Shown: positions 10,438 to 20,143 of the stretch, in pieces | How the letters are laid out: each line of letters starts with the position of its first letter | How positions within the stretch are numbered: the stretch's first letter is position 1 | Source: Sweltsa coloradensis | Lineage: Eukaryota; Arthropoda; Insecta; Plecoptera; Chloroperlidae | Reading direction: 5' to 3' | Assembly: GCA_024449915.1 (NCBI GenBank) | Contig: JAMZAV010003112.1 | Coordinates: forward strand, 1-64,000 | DNA: 64,000 bases | Translations under genes and position numbers: made by a program | Notes under the pieces: model-generated | The model's database searches: none | What the model was told of the DNA's origin: nothing | What the model saw: only the letters and a program-made list of their open reading frames with translations

Positions 10438-11426
10438 ATGGATAGTAAATCTACCATAAAACCGTTTGATGCGCACGCGGATGCTTCCCTGATCGCCGTC
10501 CGGTGGCACAAATGGGTACGTTCCTTAGAACTTTACTTCGAGGCCTCAGGTCTCAATGATTTAAAGCGCCGTAAAGCGACGCTATTACACCTTGGGGGTG
10601 AACACATTCAGAAGTGTGGTTTACTCTGCCAGAATCTGATACGAATTTCGTCTTGCCAGAAGGTAAGACCATCTATTCTTTGTGTAAAGACGCACTCACT
10701 TCTTACTTTGAACCTCTAAAAAACCACCGATATGAGAGGTATGTATTTCGATGCATGGCACAAAGTTCAACTGAAAACGTGTCCGAGTTCCTGTCTAGGC
10801 TGAAGGGCCAAAGTGTAAACTCCAACTTCGCCTATAACTGGGACACCATGCTTCTCGATCAATTAATAGAGAAATGCAGGTCTAATGAACTACGCAGGGC
10901 TCTCCTGAAGAAGGGAGATTCCCTCACTCTCATTGAGGCCAAGGAAATTGCAACCCTGCTCGAGGCTACAGAGCGCCAGGCCGGCTGTATCGAGTCTGGA
11001 GGTAAGCTAGGCCTAGACACGGCGCACATCGCTGTAGTAAAATCTAGCAAGGACAAGGCTAGGCCTAACCTTAAATGCTTTCGGTGTGGATCAGGTACAC
11101 ACTTGGCTAGTAATGAACAATGTCCGGCACGGGACAAGAAGTGCAGGAAATGCAATAAGCTAGGTCATCTAGCTTCGGTCTGTAATAAAAGCAAGTTCTC
11201 AGGTCCTAGGCCTATGCAGAGTAGTCCTAATGCTAGGCCCTACAAGAATGCAGTTCGTCAGGTAGACGAGCAGGAGCCGGGGAGTGAGGAGAATTACACA
11301 TTCGGCATTAATGAAGAGGTATGTGGCATAAATAAACCAACTTCACCCCCTAGCATGCTGCCTGCTCAAGTGGGCGGGGTTAACCTGAACTTCTTATTGA
11401 TTCGGGTGCCTGCTGCAATGTCTTAG
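10438..11426 (+). pseudogene. gag: Gypsy gag, frameshifted
   Basis: Gag packages the element RNA into particles. The frame starts at ATG 10438 (MDSKSTIKPFDAHADAS) and shifts by one base near 10609, where GEHIQ is followed in the other frame by VWFTLPESD. It then continues through the capsid-like helical region to two zinc knuckles, CFRCGSGTHLASNEQC (atypical spacing) and CRKCNKLGHLASVC (a perfect C-x2-C-x4-H-x4-C). The sequence resembles Gag of the K02A2.6-type invertebrate Gypsy group. It stops at 11426, overlapping the protease region in another frame. Confidence 0.85.
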
Positions 11427-11890
11427 ATTCCAAGACATGGAATGAATGCAAGAAAAGGGGCATAAAAGGCACTTGTTTAAAGACATCCAGAGTTCTTTTT
11501 GCATATGGATCTAAGAATCCACTCTCAGTGCTGGGTGAGTTTGAGACTGAGATAGTGCTAAAAAAATAAAACCCTGAAATCCCGGTTTGTAGTAGTGCAG
11601 GAACAGGGCCAACCCCTGTTAGGCAGAGATACTGCAATCGAGTTAGGGGTACTGCAAGTATTAATACCCAGTATTACACCTGGTATTATAGATCCCAAGT
11701 TTGATGGTATATTCCAAGGGATAGGGAAATTTACCGGTTATAAGGTAAAATTAACAGTCGATGACGGAGTTACACCAGTAGTACAAAAAGCAAGGAAGAT
11801 GCCGTACCAGTTACAGGATAAAGTCAAAATGAAGCTACAAGGATATCGATACCGGGTAGAATATCGTCCAGGATCCACAAACATTGCGGA
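11390..11890 (+). pseudogene. pol: Gypsy protease plus fused RT/RNase H remnant
   Basis: The aspartic protease active site LIDSGACCNV is at about 11395-11424, one frame away from gag. After a stop at about 11568 and another shift, the protease end (LLGRDTAIELGVL) and the first residues before the RT core (KARKMPYQLQDKVKMKLQ) are readable. The frame then passes directly into GYRYRVEYRPGSTNIADSLS, which is the very end of the RNase H domain. The palm, the YxDD box and most of RNase H are therefore missing, in frame, at about 11842. This junction is the element's defining deletion. Confidence 0.85.
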
Positions 11891-13240
11891 CTCCTTGTCA
11901 CGTCTTCTCGCAGCAGTTTCTCCTGCTGCAGGTAACGATTTACATGTGCACTGGGTCGCAAGCGAGGCTTTGCCAAAATCAGTTACAATGGCAGAGATGT
12001 CCTCTGCATGTTCCAGTGATAGTGAACTATCGCAGCTGAAAAATAGTATCCTAACCGATAATTGGAATTCGGAAACTAAGCGTTTTCAGATCCTTAAACC
12101 AGAACTTTGTGTACTGGGAAATATAATCCTGAGAGGAACCAGGGTTGTTGTTCCGAGAGTCCTCCGGATAAAGAATACTCGACCTGGCACATGAAGGACA
12201 CCCGGGTATAGTAAAAATGAAAGCTCGGTTACGCAGTAAGGTCCAGGTGGCCAGGAGTTGATTCTGAGGCTGAACGATATTGCAAATCCTGTCATGGTTG
12301 CCAAATAGTGAGTTCTTACCCCCACCCTGAACCAATCATAAGGACCAAACTCCCTAGTGGACCCTGGCAGGACCTCGCGATCGATTTCCTAGGACCATTA
12401 CCGACTGGCGACTTCATTTTTGTAGTCGTCGACTACTATAGTCGATTTTGTGAAGCAACCTTTATGAAAAAGATTACTTCACACGAGACCGATTAATGTC
12501 TTGGAATGCATATTTGCACGATACGGTCTTCCCGAGACTATCGTTGCGGACAATGGAAGGCAGTTTATTAGCGAAGAATTTCGCAATTTCTGTCTTACGA
12601 ATGGAGTTCATTTACGCCACGTGACTCCATATTGGCCGCAGGCGAATGGTGAAGTTGAACGCCAAAATAGGTCCTTCCTCAAACGCCTGCGCATTGCTCA
12701 CAACAGTGGCGAAGACCTACAACAGGCGTTAAGAACTTACCTGCTGTCGTATCACACGACACCACACACAACTACGGGTAAACGCCCCGCTTCTCTAATG
12801 TTCAACAGAGAGATTAGAGACAAACTTTCGATTCTACCAAATCCGGATCGTTTGGATTCTGAAGTACGCGACAGAGACCAGGAGTGCAAGATGAAGGGCA
12901 AGGAGTTGAGCGATTTCACGAGAAGAGCCGTGGATTCCCAAGTATCTCCAGGGGCCCAGGTACTCGTCAGACAGGAAAAACGGGACAAGCTATCAACCCT
13001 TTCAATCCGACACCTTTCCGCGTCGTGGAAAAGACGGGGTCTACAGTCCATATCCAGTCACCAACTGGCGCAAGAGTACAAAGAAACGCATCTTTTGTGA
13101 AACCATATATCCAGCCAAACGAACACCCACAGATGGATGAAGCACAAAGGGGGGTCAAAAGATGCTCTAGAAGATACGCCGGGACGAACCGAAAGACCGG
13201 CAAGGTTGAAGAAACCGCCGTCATGGCTGAACGATTTTGA
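11891..13240 (+). pseudogene. pol: Gypsy integrase, multiply frameshifted
   Basis: Integrase joins element DNA to the genome. Readable parts in order are the HHCC zinc-binding module (AHEGHPGIVKMK... then CKSCHGCQIV in another frame), the catalytic core with DLAIDFLGPL (first Asp), IVADNGRQF (second Asp) and NGEVERQN (Glu), and a C-terminal tail ending in a basic, proline-rich stretch near 13230. Shifts occur near 12240-12300, 12490 and 12985, so no complete integrase can be made from this copy. All three catalytic residues remain recognisable. Confidence 0.85.
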
Positions 13241-13415
13241 TCATTGAGTTTATAATGAGTTGGAGATAATTTCATTGTATTACTATCATACCAATTTTAA
13301 TAATCATTTTTCGAATCTAACCAATTACTTAACTTTTGATTTAGGGTAATATGCATTGCTCTTACCGTAACAATAATCCTTTTCTTTCATTTCTACCACA
13401 GGTTTGAACTTTTTT

Positions 13416-13428
13416 AGGGGAAAAGAGA
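13416..13428 (+). promoter_or_regulatory. polypurine tract
   Basis: AGGGGAAAAGAGA abuts the TG of the 3' LTR, the standard position for the plus-strand primer of an LTR retrotransposon. Confidence 0.85.
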
Positions 13429-13620
13429 TGTAATATATAGCGCTATTTCATGCAAGTAAGTTGGCATACCTGTATAATTTAAAACGTACCATGTACACTC
13501 TGCACTCTGGTGGTAAATAAAGGAAGAATAGCAGCATGGGAACTTGACGTCTTATCGGTAACCTTCTTCCTACATTCTTGTCTAGTATTATAGTTACATA
13601 TTCGTAACGAATACATTACA
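13429..13620 (+). repeat. 3' LTR of the Gypsy element
   Basis: A 192-bp LTR identical by eye to the one at 10218-10409. It is followed immediately by the CCTAC target duplication. Confidence 0.95.
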
Positions 13621-13625
13621 CCTAC

Positions 13626-14240
13626 ATTCCTACCTTTTTTAAACTCTCAAAACATAAAAAACCTAGAAAATCCGCTAATTTAGTTACTTAGTAGTGGTGC
13701 ACCTAGCGGGAGATTGACTTCACTAACGAAAATGCGCTAAAATACTAGTTTTGTAAAAGACCGGGGTAGATATGGAATACGTTAGGTGGGCATTAAATCT
13801 TAAAATGGATTTGAAGTAAAACTTTTTCAAAATTTCATATCTCTAGAACGCGTGGACTTAGGACCTTCCGGGAGTACAAAAAAGAAAGATAATTTTAATT
13901 AGAGTAGCCGCTTTTAATTACAGGTTGGTGTCTAATTGGGAAGTGGGTTGAAAGTTTGTCTTTACTTACGACCTCATGGTGAACCAATCGCGAAGGTTCC
14001 TTGACCATTCATCGACTAATCAGGACGGACTACGCGACTCTATAGACCAATCACAACGGATCATGACCGCGGTCAAGTTGAAATCGTCCTTCACCATGGA
14101 GCTACAACCCTTAGATACAAAAGTCCATGGAGCAACAAAAGCCCGTCATTAAAAGTCCCTAAGTAAAACTTAATTAGAGGGCATTATTCTCTTTTTTAAT
14201 ACGTTTTGTTTTTATTTTTAGCACATTATTAATTATATTA

Positions 14241-14316
<76 letters not shown>

Positions 14317-14512
14317 ATAATAATTATTAGGAAGTAAACGATGATTTAAAATTTTAATGATATATTAATTATTATAGCTGATTACCAAAGATGTTGTAAT
14401 GTAGGGATAGGCGTACATTAATATTGACATGTAAATGGGGGGGGGGGGAGATCTCTGCAGCACATCACACAAACACTGAAACATCCAGTATACTGTGTGT
14501 GTGTGTGTGTGT
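13626..14512. other. non-coding, with a (TTA)n microsatellite
   Basis: No ORF of note. A pure TTA/ATT microsatellite of about 25 units spans roughly 14237-14315. A run of G lies at about 14436-14448 and a (TG)n run at 14493-14512. A loose inverted repeat built on ATGGTGAA/TTCACCAT is visible between about 13976 and 14098. Confidence 0.6.
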
Positions 14513-14884
14513 GTTCCAATGCAGAAGGTCCAGGGTTCGATTCCCGTCAAAGTCAGAAGTTTTTAACTTCTGATTTGGACTTAGTCCATCAGTTCTTGTC
14601 TTTGGAGTTTGTAAACGGTGCACATAATGAATTCAGAGTTGTTCTGAATCCTGCCTTGTTGATTCTGGCGTTGATTCGCGTGTGTTCGCACTGTCCATAC
14701 CACTGATTGGCAATTGCTTTATTTCCTATTAAAAATATCGATCTTTGGTTGGTTATCGCTCACTCGTCGATTGCGTCGGGGCCTACAAGGTTGGCTTGGT
14801 CGCTTTGATTTACTGTCCCCCACTGAAAATCAGTTATATAACTGCATTGGTAGACTCTAAATACAATTTATTTATTTATTTAAT
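14513..14884 (+). mobile_element. tRNA-derived SINE, 5'-truncated copy A
   Basis: This begins inside the tRNA-like head (CCAATGCAGAAGGTCC), with the intact B box GGGTTCGATTCCCG. It then follows the second copy at 16640 through the CAGAAG...CTTCTGATTT hairpin, the TTGATCTTTGGTTGGTTATCG-like block and the TAGACTCTAAATACAATTTA tail with (TTTA)n. The A-box half is replaced by the (TG)n run, so the copy is truncated or fused to a microsatellite. It is not a functional tRNA gene. Confidence 0.8.
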
Positions 14885-15595
14885 GGCTTGACTGAATGTC
14901 TTAACATTAGAATGGGGGGGGGGGGGGGCAGGTCATTACAAAAATGGGGAAAATTCCCTTATTACCCCTTCTTTTGTACGTGCCTGGGTACGGACCTGCT
15001 TTTAATGTCAATAGATTTTTATAATCATTATAGGTACTGTTTTGGTGCCACAAAACCACTCGTGCCTGCCTATTAAAAGAATTAACTCAGGGGTCTACTT
15101 ACAAGCTAAAATAATTAATGAAATGAAACCTAATCAATAAACCCCATAGCCATTCTAGTTTTATACAGTATTTATTACGAAATAATGTTCGTATATGGAT
15201 CGATATGGATATTATTTATGTGGGAACATTTTGAACCTTTTGAACCCTCCGCGCTCGCGCGTTCAACCAATGGCTGGACTTGCCGCCGTACTGGTCGCTG
15301 CTGGTTTGGTAAAAATAGTTTAATACTTCTGTTTTTAATAAATCTCCTTCCGAATTCTTAGTAATATGTATTTTAAAAACCTATAAACCATTTTAATTTG
15401 ATAGAATATCGTTAGAAGATAATTTTATAGGCCTACAACCAGATCAGTGCCAACAACCTGTTGCACTAAACCTACCTGTTGCATTTGTTTACCAACGTGC
15501 GAGCAAATGTAGCGGGAAACAAGGCTTCTCACCCTTCTTCACTACTCCATTCGCGGTTTTCACGGTTACATAGGAAGGGTTAAAAAAAAGTAAAA
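14885..15595. other. region upstream of the 15.6-kb gene
   Basis: No repeat boundary is identified. A G run lies at about 14915-14928. A CpG-containing patch (ccgcgctcgcgcgttc, about 15248-15263) precedes the ATG at 15596 by roughly 340 bases and could be part of a promoter; that is inference only. Confidence 0.35.
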
Positions 15596-15830
15596 ATGCA
15601 ATTTAACAATGAGTGTTGTGTGTTTGAGTTCCCTGAGGAAGGTAATCAATGCGTGGGTTACGCTTCTTTTTTAGTAGATAAACGGACACCTTTTAACGAA
15701 TTAACTGCATCCGATAAAATTCTTAAGTTGAATTGGCCGAATTGCACAATCGTATCGCCTGGGCACATGGGATCGGCTTGCGCCAATGTGCAGTGGAAGC
15801 AAGTTGCTGCAGTGATCCTTGCCGTAGGAG
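15596..15830 (+). CDS. unidentified gene, first coding exon
   Basis: The ATG at 15596 opens 78 codons plus one base, ending at a consensus donor (GGAG/GTAAGTAAA). The peptide begins MQFNNECCVFEFPEEGN and contains an aromatic/hydrophobic pattern (KLNWPNCTI, NVQWKQVAAVILAVGG). The next exon joins in matching phase to give GGYEEMK. Short N-terminal modules of this shape, with a V.EF/W...P......A.VL...G core followed by YEE, occur at the start of several invertebrate proteins, including BEN-domain or DUF4806 types. That comparison is from memory and not decisive. The exon at 41281-41860 has the same layout and splice phase. Confidence 0.6.
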
Positions 15831-15879
15831 GTAAGTAAAAAAATTCATAGCCCCCTAGGCTTTCAAATAATCCCTGACC

Positions 15880-15998
15880 TATCGTCCTAGGCCTAGGCCT
15901 AGGACTAGGGCCTAGCCTAACCAATTGCCTAGGCCCTAGGGTGGCCTAGCCTAGGCCTAGTAGGCTAGGCCTAGCCTAGAGGTTAGGCCTATAGGCCT
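15880..15998. repeat. dense TAGGCCTA palindrome cluster
   Basis: Nearly uninterrupted AGGCCT/CTAGGC units just after the exon 1 donor. This is the densest patch of a motif found throughout the window. Function unknown. Confidence 0.7.
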
Positions 15999-16639
15999 AC
16001 TTACTAGGTTGATCTGGCTGAAGGACGCTCTACAACAGCCCGGGAACGAGGCCCGCAACGGTAACGGGAATGCTGGCTAGGCCTAGGCTTATGCTACAAT
16101 TAACATTGCCCGGTAACTATAACGGTAAATGGAAGTTATTGCCGGGCTAAGGCTCTAGGCCTCTATTGTATAGCGACCCTAGGCCTAAACCTAGGCCCTA
16201 GTGGCTTTGGGTTAGGAGGTTAGGTCCTATAGGCATGGCATGGTCCTACACTTTAAAGCCCTACTAGGGCCTATAGCCTATACGTGTTGGTGCCTAGGGC
16301 TAGGCTAGGCATAGGGCCCACTTATGGTTAAGTGCTGTGTATAATCGTACAGTTAGCTGTAGGCCTTCTAATAATTACCTTTGCACTAATCGTGCTGTCA
16401 ATGGCCCCCTAGACTACGCATATCACGCACGTTCAATGCACTTTGAATGAAAGCGCCTTGGTTTCAGCCGGTTGCAGACGGGACTGTGATATAGGTCTAT
16501 ATATATTGAATTTGCCTCAAAGCGCTACCTATCAACTCGCTTTTGGGAAGCGTATTTTAAGGGAACCAAACTGCCCGTGGCGGCAACAGAAAATAATCAA
16601 TGGGTGGGAGGGCAGATCAGGGACATGCCATAGGGACAT
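15999..16639. other. intron sequence, unassigned
   Basis: Intron 1 of the 15.6-kb gene, with more TAGGCCTA motifs. No ORF, RNA gene or defined element is supported. Confidence 0.35.
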
Positions 16640-17855
16640 TTTGTGGCTCGTTGGTCTTTGGTTAGCGTATCTGCTTCCAATGCAGAAGGTTCAGGGTTCG
16701 ATTCTCGTTAAAGTCAGAAGTTAAAAAACTTCTGATTTCCAACTTAAGTTCATCAGTTCTTGTCTTAGGAGTTTGTAAACGTACTTTGAGCCCTCCCTAG
16801 CAACAAAAACATAAAAATTCGAGTTTTTTCTGAATCAGCCTTTTTGTTTGGCGTTTATTCGCGGGGGGTTCGCACTTTCCCCCTACCACTGATTGCTAAT
16901 TCCTATTAAAAATTTGATCTTTGGTTGGTTATCGTTCACTCGTTTATTCGTGGGGCCCACCCCGGGTTGGTTGGTCGCTTTGATTTAAACTGTCCCCCCC
17001 GAAAACAGTACTATAACCCGAGTGCAGGGGCGGCTGGGTCTAAAAGGCCGGGATGCCCGGGAGTGTAGGCCCCATGAGGAAATTTTTTTGGGGGGTTTGT
17101 TATATTTATGGCCCAAAACGTATTTTTTTTTGGGCGTGTAACACGCAACTAAGAAAATACCGACTGCAATTAAATCTCCGAAAATTAATTTTAGGAAGCC
17201 TTACAACAAAATGTAACTCCAAGTACCAAATTGACATCGCAAAATGCAACTTGGGGGGTGAGTGTGGCCTATACTGGGAATTTGATTGAATCATGCATAA
17301 TTTTCCAATAAAATGTGTAGGCCCTAAGCTGGAACCGTAATGAGCCCTTCACGGTACTACTTTACCCCCCCCCGGGCCCGGTTGCCCCCCCCCCACCCCC
17401 ACCCCCCCAACGCCATCCCCTTGCTAGTTGGAATGGCCCAAACCCAAAAACCCAAAAAACGCAATCCATGAAATTCTTCTCGTAACGGTTTAAAGCGGCG
17501 GCGAGAAAGCAATTATTTTACATGAATCACTAGTAGTTCCTATAAAAAATGAAAAGGGAACATGAAAAACCATTGTCTTTTGAAGAGCTGCCTAAGGCAC
17601 CCCATGAGTCATCGTTAATATTATCTAATGTATTTTGTTCGGCAACTCTTTTTCGCAGTAAACAAATATACAATCATAGCCTATATATTTTGTCTGAAAC
17701 TGAAAATGTAGTGTGTACACTGTACAAATGTTCCACAGGGGCCCGGAATGTCAAAAGCCCGGGGTGCGATCGCACCCCAGCACCCCCTGCCAGTCCGCGC
17801 CTGACTTGAGTGGGTAGACTCTAAATACAATTTATTATTTATTTATTATTTTATT
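16640..17855 (+). mobile_element. tRNA-derived SINE copy B, split by a MITE
   Basis: The head reads GTGGCTCGTTGGTCTTTGG (A-box-like), TCTGCTTCCAATGCAGA (a perfect 5-bp anticodon-type stem with a 7-base loop) and GGTTCGATTCT (B box). This is followed by the same body as copy A and, after the MITE inserted at 17025-17804, by the tail GTAGACTCTAAATACAATTTA with (TTTA)n. The internal pol III promoter makes this a classical tRNA-derived SINE. The body is co-linear with copy A but clearly diverged, so both insertions are old. Confidence 0.82.
17025..17804. mobile_element. hAT-type MITE inside SINE copy B
   Basis: The left end is CAGGGGCGGCTGGG. The right end is the inverse of CAGGCGCGGACTGG. The flanking 8-mers are cccgagtg and cttgagtg (6 of 8), consistent with a decayed hAT target duplication. 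Comparison with SINE copy A shows that the SINE body is continuous once this block is removed. No transposase is encoded; the 86-codon frame at 17549 lies wholly inside the element and resembles nothing. Confidence 0.7.
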
Positions 17856-18898
17856 TAATCAACGTGAGGGGGCAATATATGTAGGCCAAAACTAAAAATT
17901 GAATTCACTGAAAGCGATTTCAACTAATACGCTTTGCATTGGTATGCGTGATATACGTTTTTATAGTCTATACCTCTTAACATTCTTTAATGCGAGAAGT
18001 TGGGGGCTCAAATCTCCGTCGGAGCATTTTTTTAAATACCTAGTGACTTTTAACCGTAGGCTATGGAAAAATTAACAATAACAAATCGTCCGTAGCAAAA
18101 ATGAAGATTGGCAGAAATCACCAAAGGTGCGCAAAGCTTCTGAAACCAAATGCCAGGGTACCTGTACCGCACTGCGCGATCGGCGGCCACCATTCTTATT
18201 CTGATAACCTGCTTGCAATCCATGTTTGTTATGCTTGTGGTTCTTGTCACTTAGGACTACCTACAGTAGGCGAATGTTATCGTAACCAATGTGCCTTTTT
18301 CTTTTAGGCTATAACTGTCAGTTCTGGGAAACTTGAACAAATTTCAACATTAATCCTAATTATTATCATATGAAATAACCTATGTCATGATAAAAAAACA
18401 TGTAAAATAAACATGCAATAGAGGTTCCTTTACATAACCCACCAAACATTTCCCAAAATATACCAACATTTCACCCCCCCCCCCCCCAAAAAAAAAAGAA
18501 GAAAAAAAAACTCTTGTAGGCCCTAGCCTATTCAACTTTACCCTGGTGTGGAAGCATGATTCATATAAAATCAAGGGTTATAAGGAGATCTAACTATTCT
18601 AAAGTAGTAGTCAAATGATTGAATATATACTGAATTCATTACCGGTACATAAGCAAAATTGGTTGGGAAATGTACTTATTTATTAAGATTTTAAAAAATT
18701 GTCTAGGCCTAGTAAGAAAATGATTTTTTTTTTATTAAAATTTTTAATTTGGTCGATTTAATTAGTAGATTGTGAATGTTCAACTTTAGCCTACCCTGAC
18801 TAGGGCATATGTTTAATAAAATATTTAGAAGTCCCCCTGTTCTGACAGCACAGTGTAGGCCCTAGGAGGTTTTTATATTACATTTTCTGTTTAAATAG
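17856..18898. other. intron sequence, unassigned
   Basis: The rest of intron 1 of the 15.6-kb gene. A C run followed by an A-rich run (18474-18510) and an AT-rich stretch are visible. No coding exon is supported until the acceptor at 18898. Confidence 0.35.
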
Positions 18899-19038
18899 GC
18901 TATGAGGAAATGAAAACTGCCTCGTTAAACAAGGACAAAAATGGCTATTTGTTTTTGCCACCGAAAGAAGCCAGGCGACAGAAAGTCCAATCAGATTCAG
19001 ATGTGCCCTCTAAGAAAAGGAAGGGCCCAACTACAAAG
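18899..19038 (+). CDS. unidentified gene, second exon (basic, NLS-like)
   Basis: Acceptor TTTAAATAG and donor AAAG/GTAGGA bound 140 bases. Together with the single base left by exon 1 this gives 47 codons in frame, starting GYEEMKTASLNKDKNG. The end is rich in Lys/Arg (PKEARRQKVQ and PSKKRKGPTTK), a likely nuclear localisation signal. The agreement of both splice phases across a 3-kb intron is the main evidence that this is a real exon. Confidence 0.55.
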
Positions 19039-19286
19039 GTAGGAATATAGCCAGTAATTTCAACAGTGTATTTTATATATACATTAACATTTCCAAGTAG
19101 GTCTGCAATCTGTATGCGGTACCATTTACGTTGCACTACCGTAGCCGAGAAGAAACGACAGCATGTGGGCCACATTTTGCCACTTGGGCAATTTACATGC
19201 AGCCGAATAATAAAACCCGATGGCTCATGTTATTGCCATTTGTCAAAATGTAGGCCAAAGGCTATAAGCTACTACTTACTAGGGAA

Positions 19287-20143
19287 TAGGGATGACATTG
19301 GATAGTAAAATTCGGAACCGGTTCCAGCACTCACATTACCCGGGTACCCGGATCTTATTCCGTCACAATGTGTGAAAAGCGGAAACACTGTTTCCTACTA
19401 CAAGTTGGTTTGAAGGTCATACAGACTGACTAGGTTTCCATCTCTGGAAATTTTTGCAATAATCATACACAAATTAATAAAGAATCGCGTTGACCACCAG
19501 GCAATGATCTTCATTACACCAAAGATTAGTTTACCAACTACACTGTACAGGCAGTGCAACTCGTTGTACGTAGGCCTAGGCCTAGCGCAGAAAGCAGGGA
19601 AAAACACGCATTGCATGTGGGAAAATCTCTCGCTACTATCATCCCCGCTGAAGCTCTCGTCGCAAGATTAACCTGAGAAAGAAAGAAGATAAACCCAAGA
19701 ATAACAATCCTGTGTGTCGTGATTACGAATTTCGCGAATTGGTTGAATCATGATTGCATCGCAAATTCTTCCACTTAGTTCCACACCGACCATCTTTGTT
19801 CCGTGCACATACTTGCCGGTCAGCAGCTGTGAGTTGGTTGGATCGTACGCGCACCTAGTTCGCACATGCCATGTCATGACACTGCTCGAGATATATCGCC
19901 GCATCTATCTCTCTTGCACTCACTCGTAGGCATGGCACGAGTGGCTGGACTGGCGGAGAGACAGACGGACGGAAGCTTGTGTCAGATTACAACGCGCTCT
20001 GTTGACTCGAGTTACTCTTTATGCAGCGGGCAGGCTCCGCGGGAAATTCCGCAGCCTAAAAACAGTCGCGAAAAATACCCGGAACAAATCGTCTCAGGGT
20101 AATTTCTAGAACCGGGTTACCGGGGTACCCGATGTCATCCCTA
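19287..20143. mobile_element. inverted-repeat element (MITE), about 860 bp
   Basis: The left end TAGGGATGACATTGG is mirrored by the right end GATGTCATCCCTA. The subterminal blocks GGAACCGGTTCC and ACCCGGGTACCCGG on the left are mirrored by TAGAACCGGGTTACC and GGGGTACCCGATG on the right. The ends are plain, but I find no clear target duplication, so the superfamily is undecided (hAT-like is possible). There is no coding content. Confidence 0.65.

Larger units (their letters stand above)
10213..13625 (+). mobile_element. Ty3/Gypsy LTR retrotransposon, internally deleted, with target duplication
   Basis: The element proper is 10218-13620 (3.4 kb) and is flanked by CCTAC (10213-10217 and 13621-13625). 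The two 192-bp LTRs begin TGTAAT, end ATTACA and are identical by eye, so the insertion is young. The order Gag (CCHC), protease, a trace of RT, the last part of RNase H, then integrase is that of Ty3/Gypsy. Most of RT and RNase H has been deleted, about 1.5 kb compared with a usual element, and several reading frames are shifted. It therefore cannot mobilise itself, yet the identical LTRs indicate that it moved recently, presumably in trans. Confidence 0.93.

Noticed and set aside
15880..15998. Telomeric repeats (TTAGGC-like)
   Set aside because: The unit is the palindrome TAGGCCTA with irregular spacing, not a directional hexamer array.
16640..16720. tRNA gene (anticodon-type stem and perfect B box)
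   Set aside because: The acceptor stem does not pair, the sequence continues into a body shared with a second copy at 14.5 kb, and the tail is (TTTA)n: a tRNA-derived SINE, not a tRNA gene.
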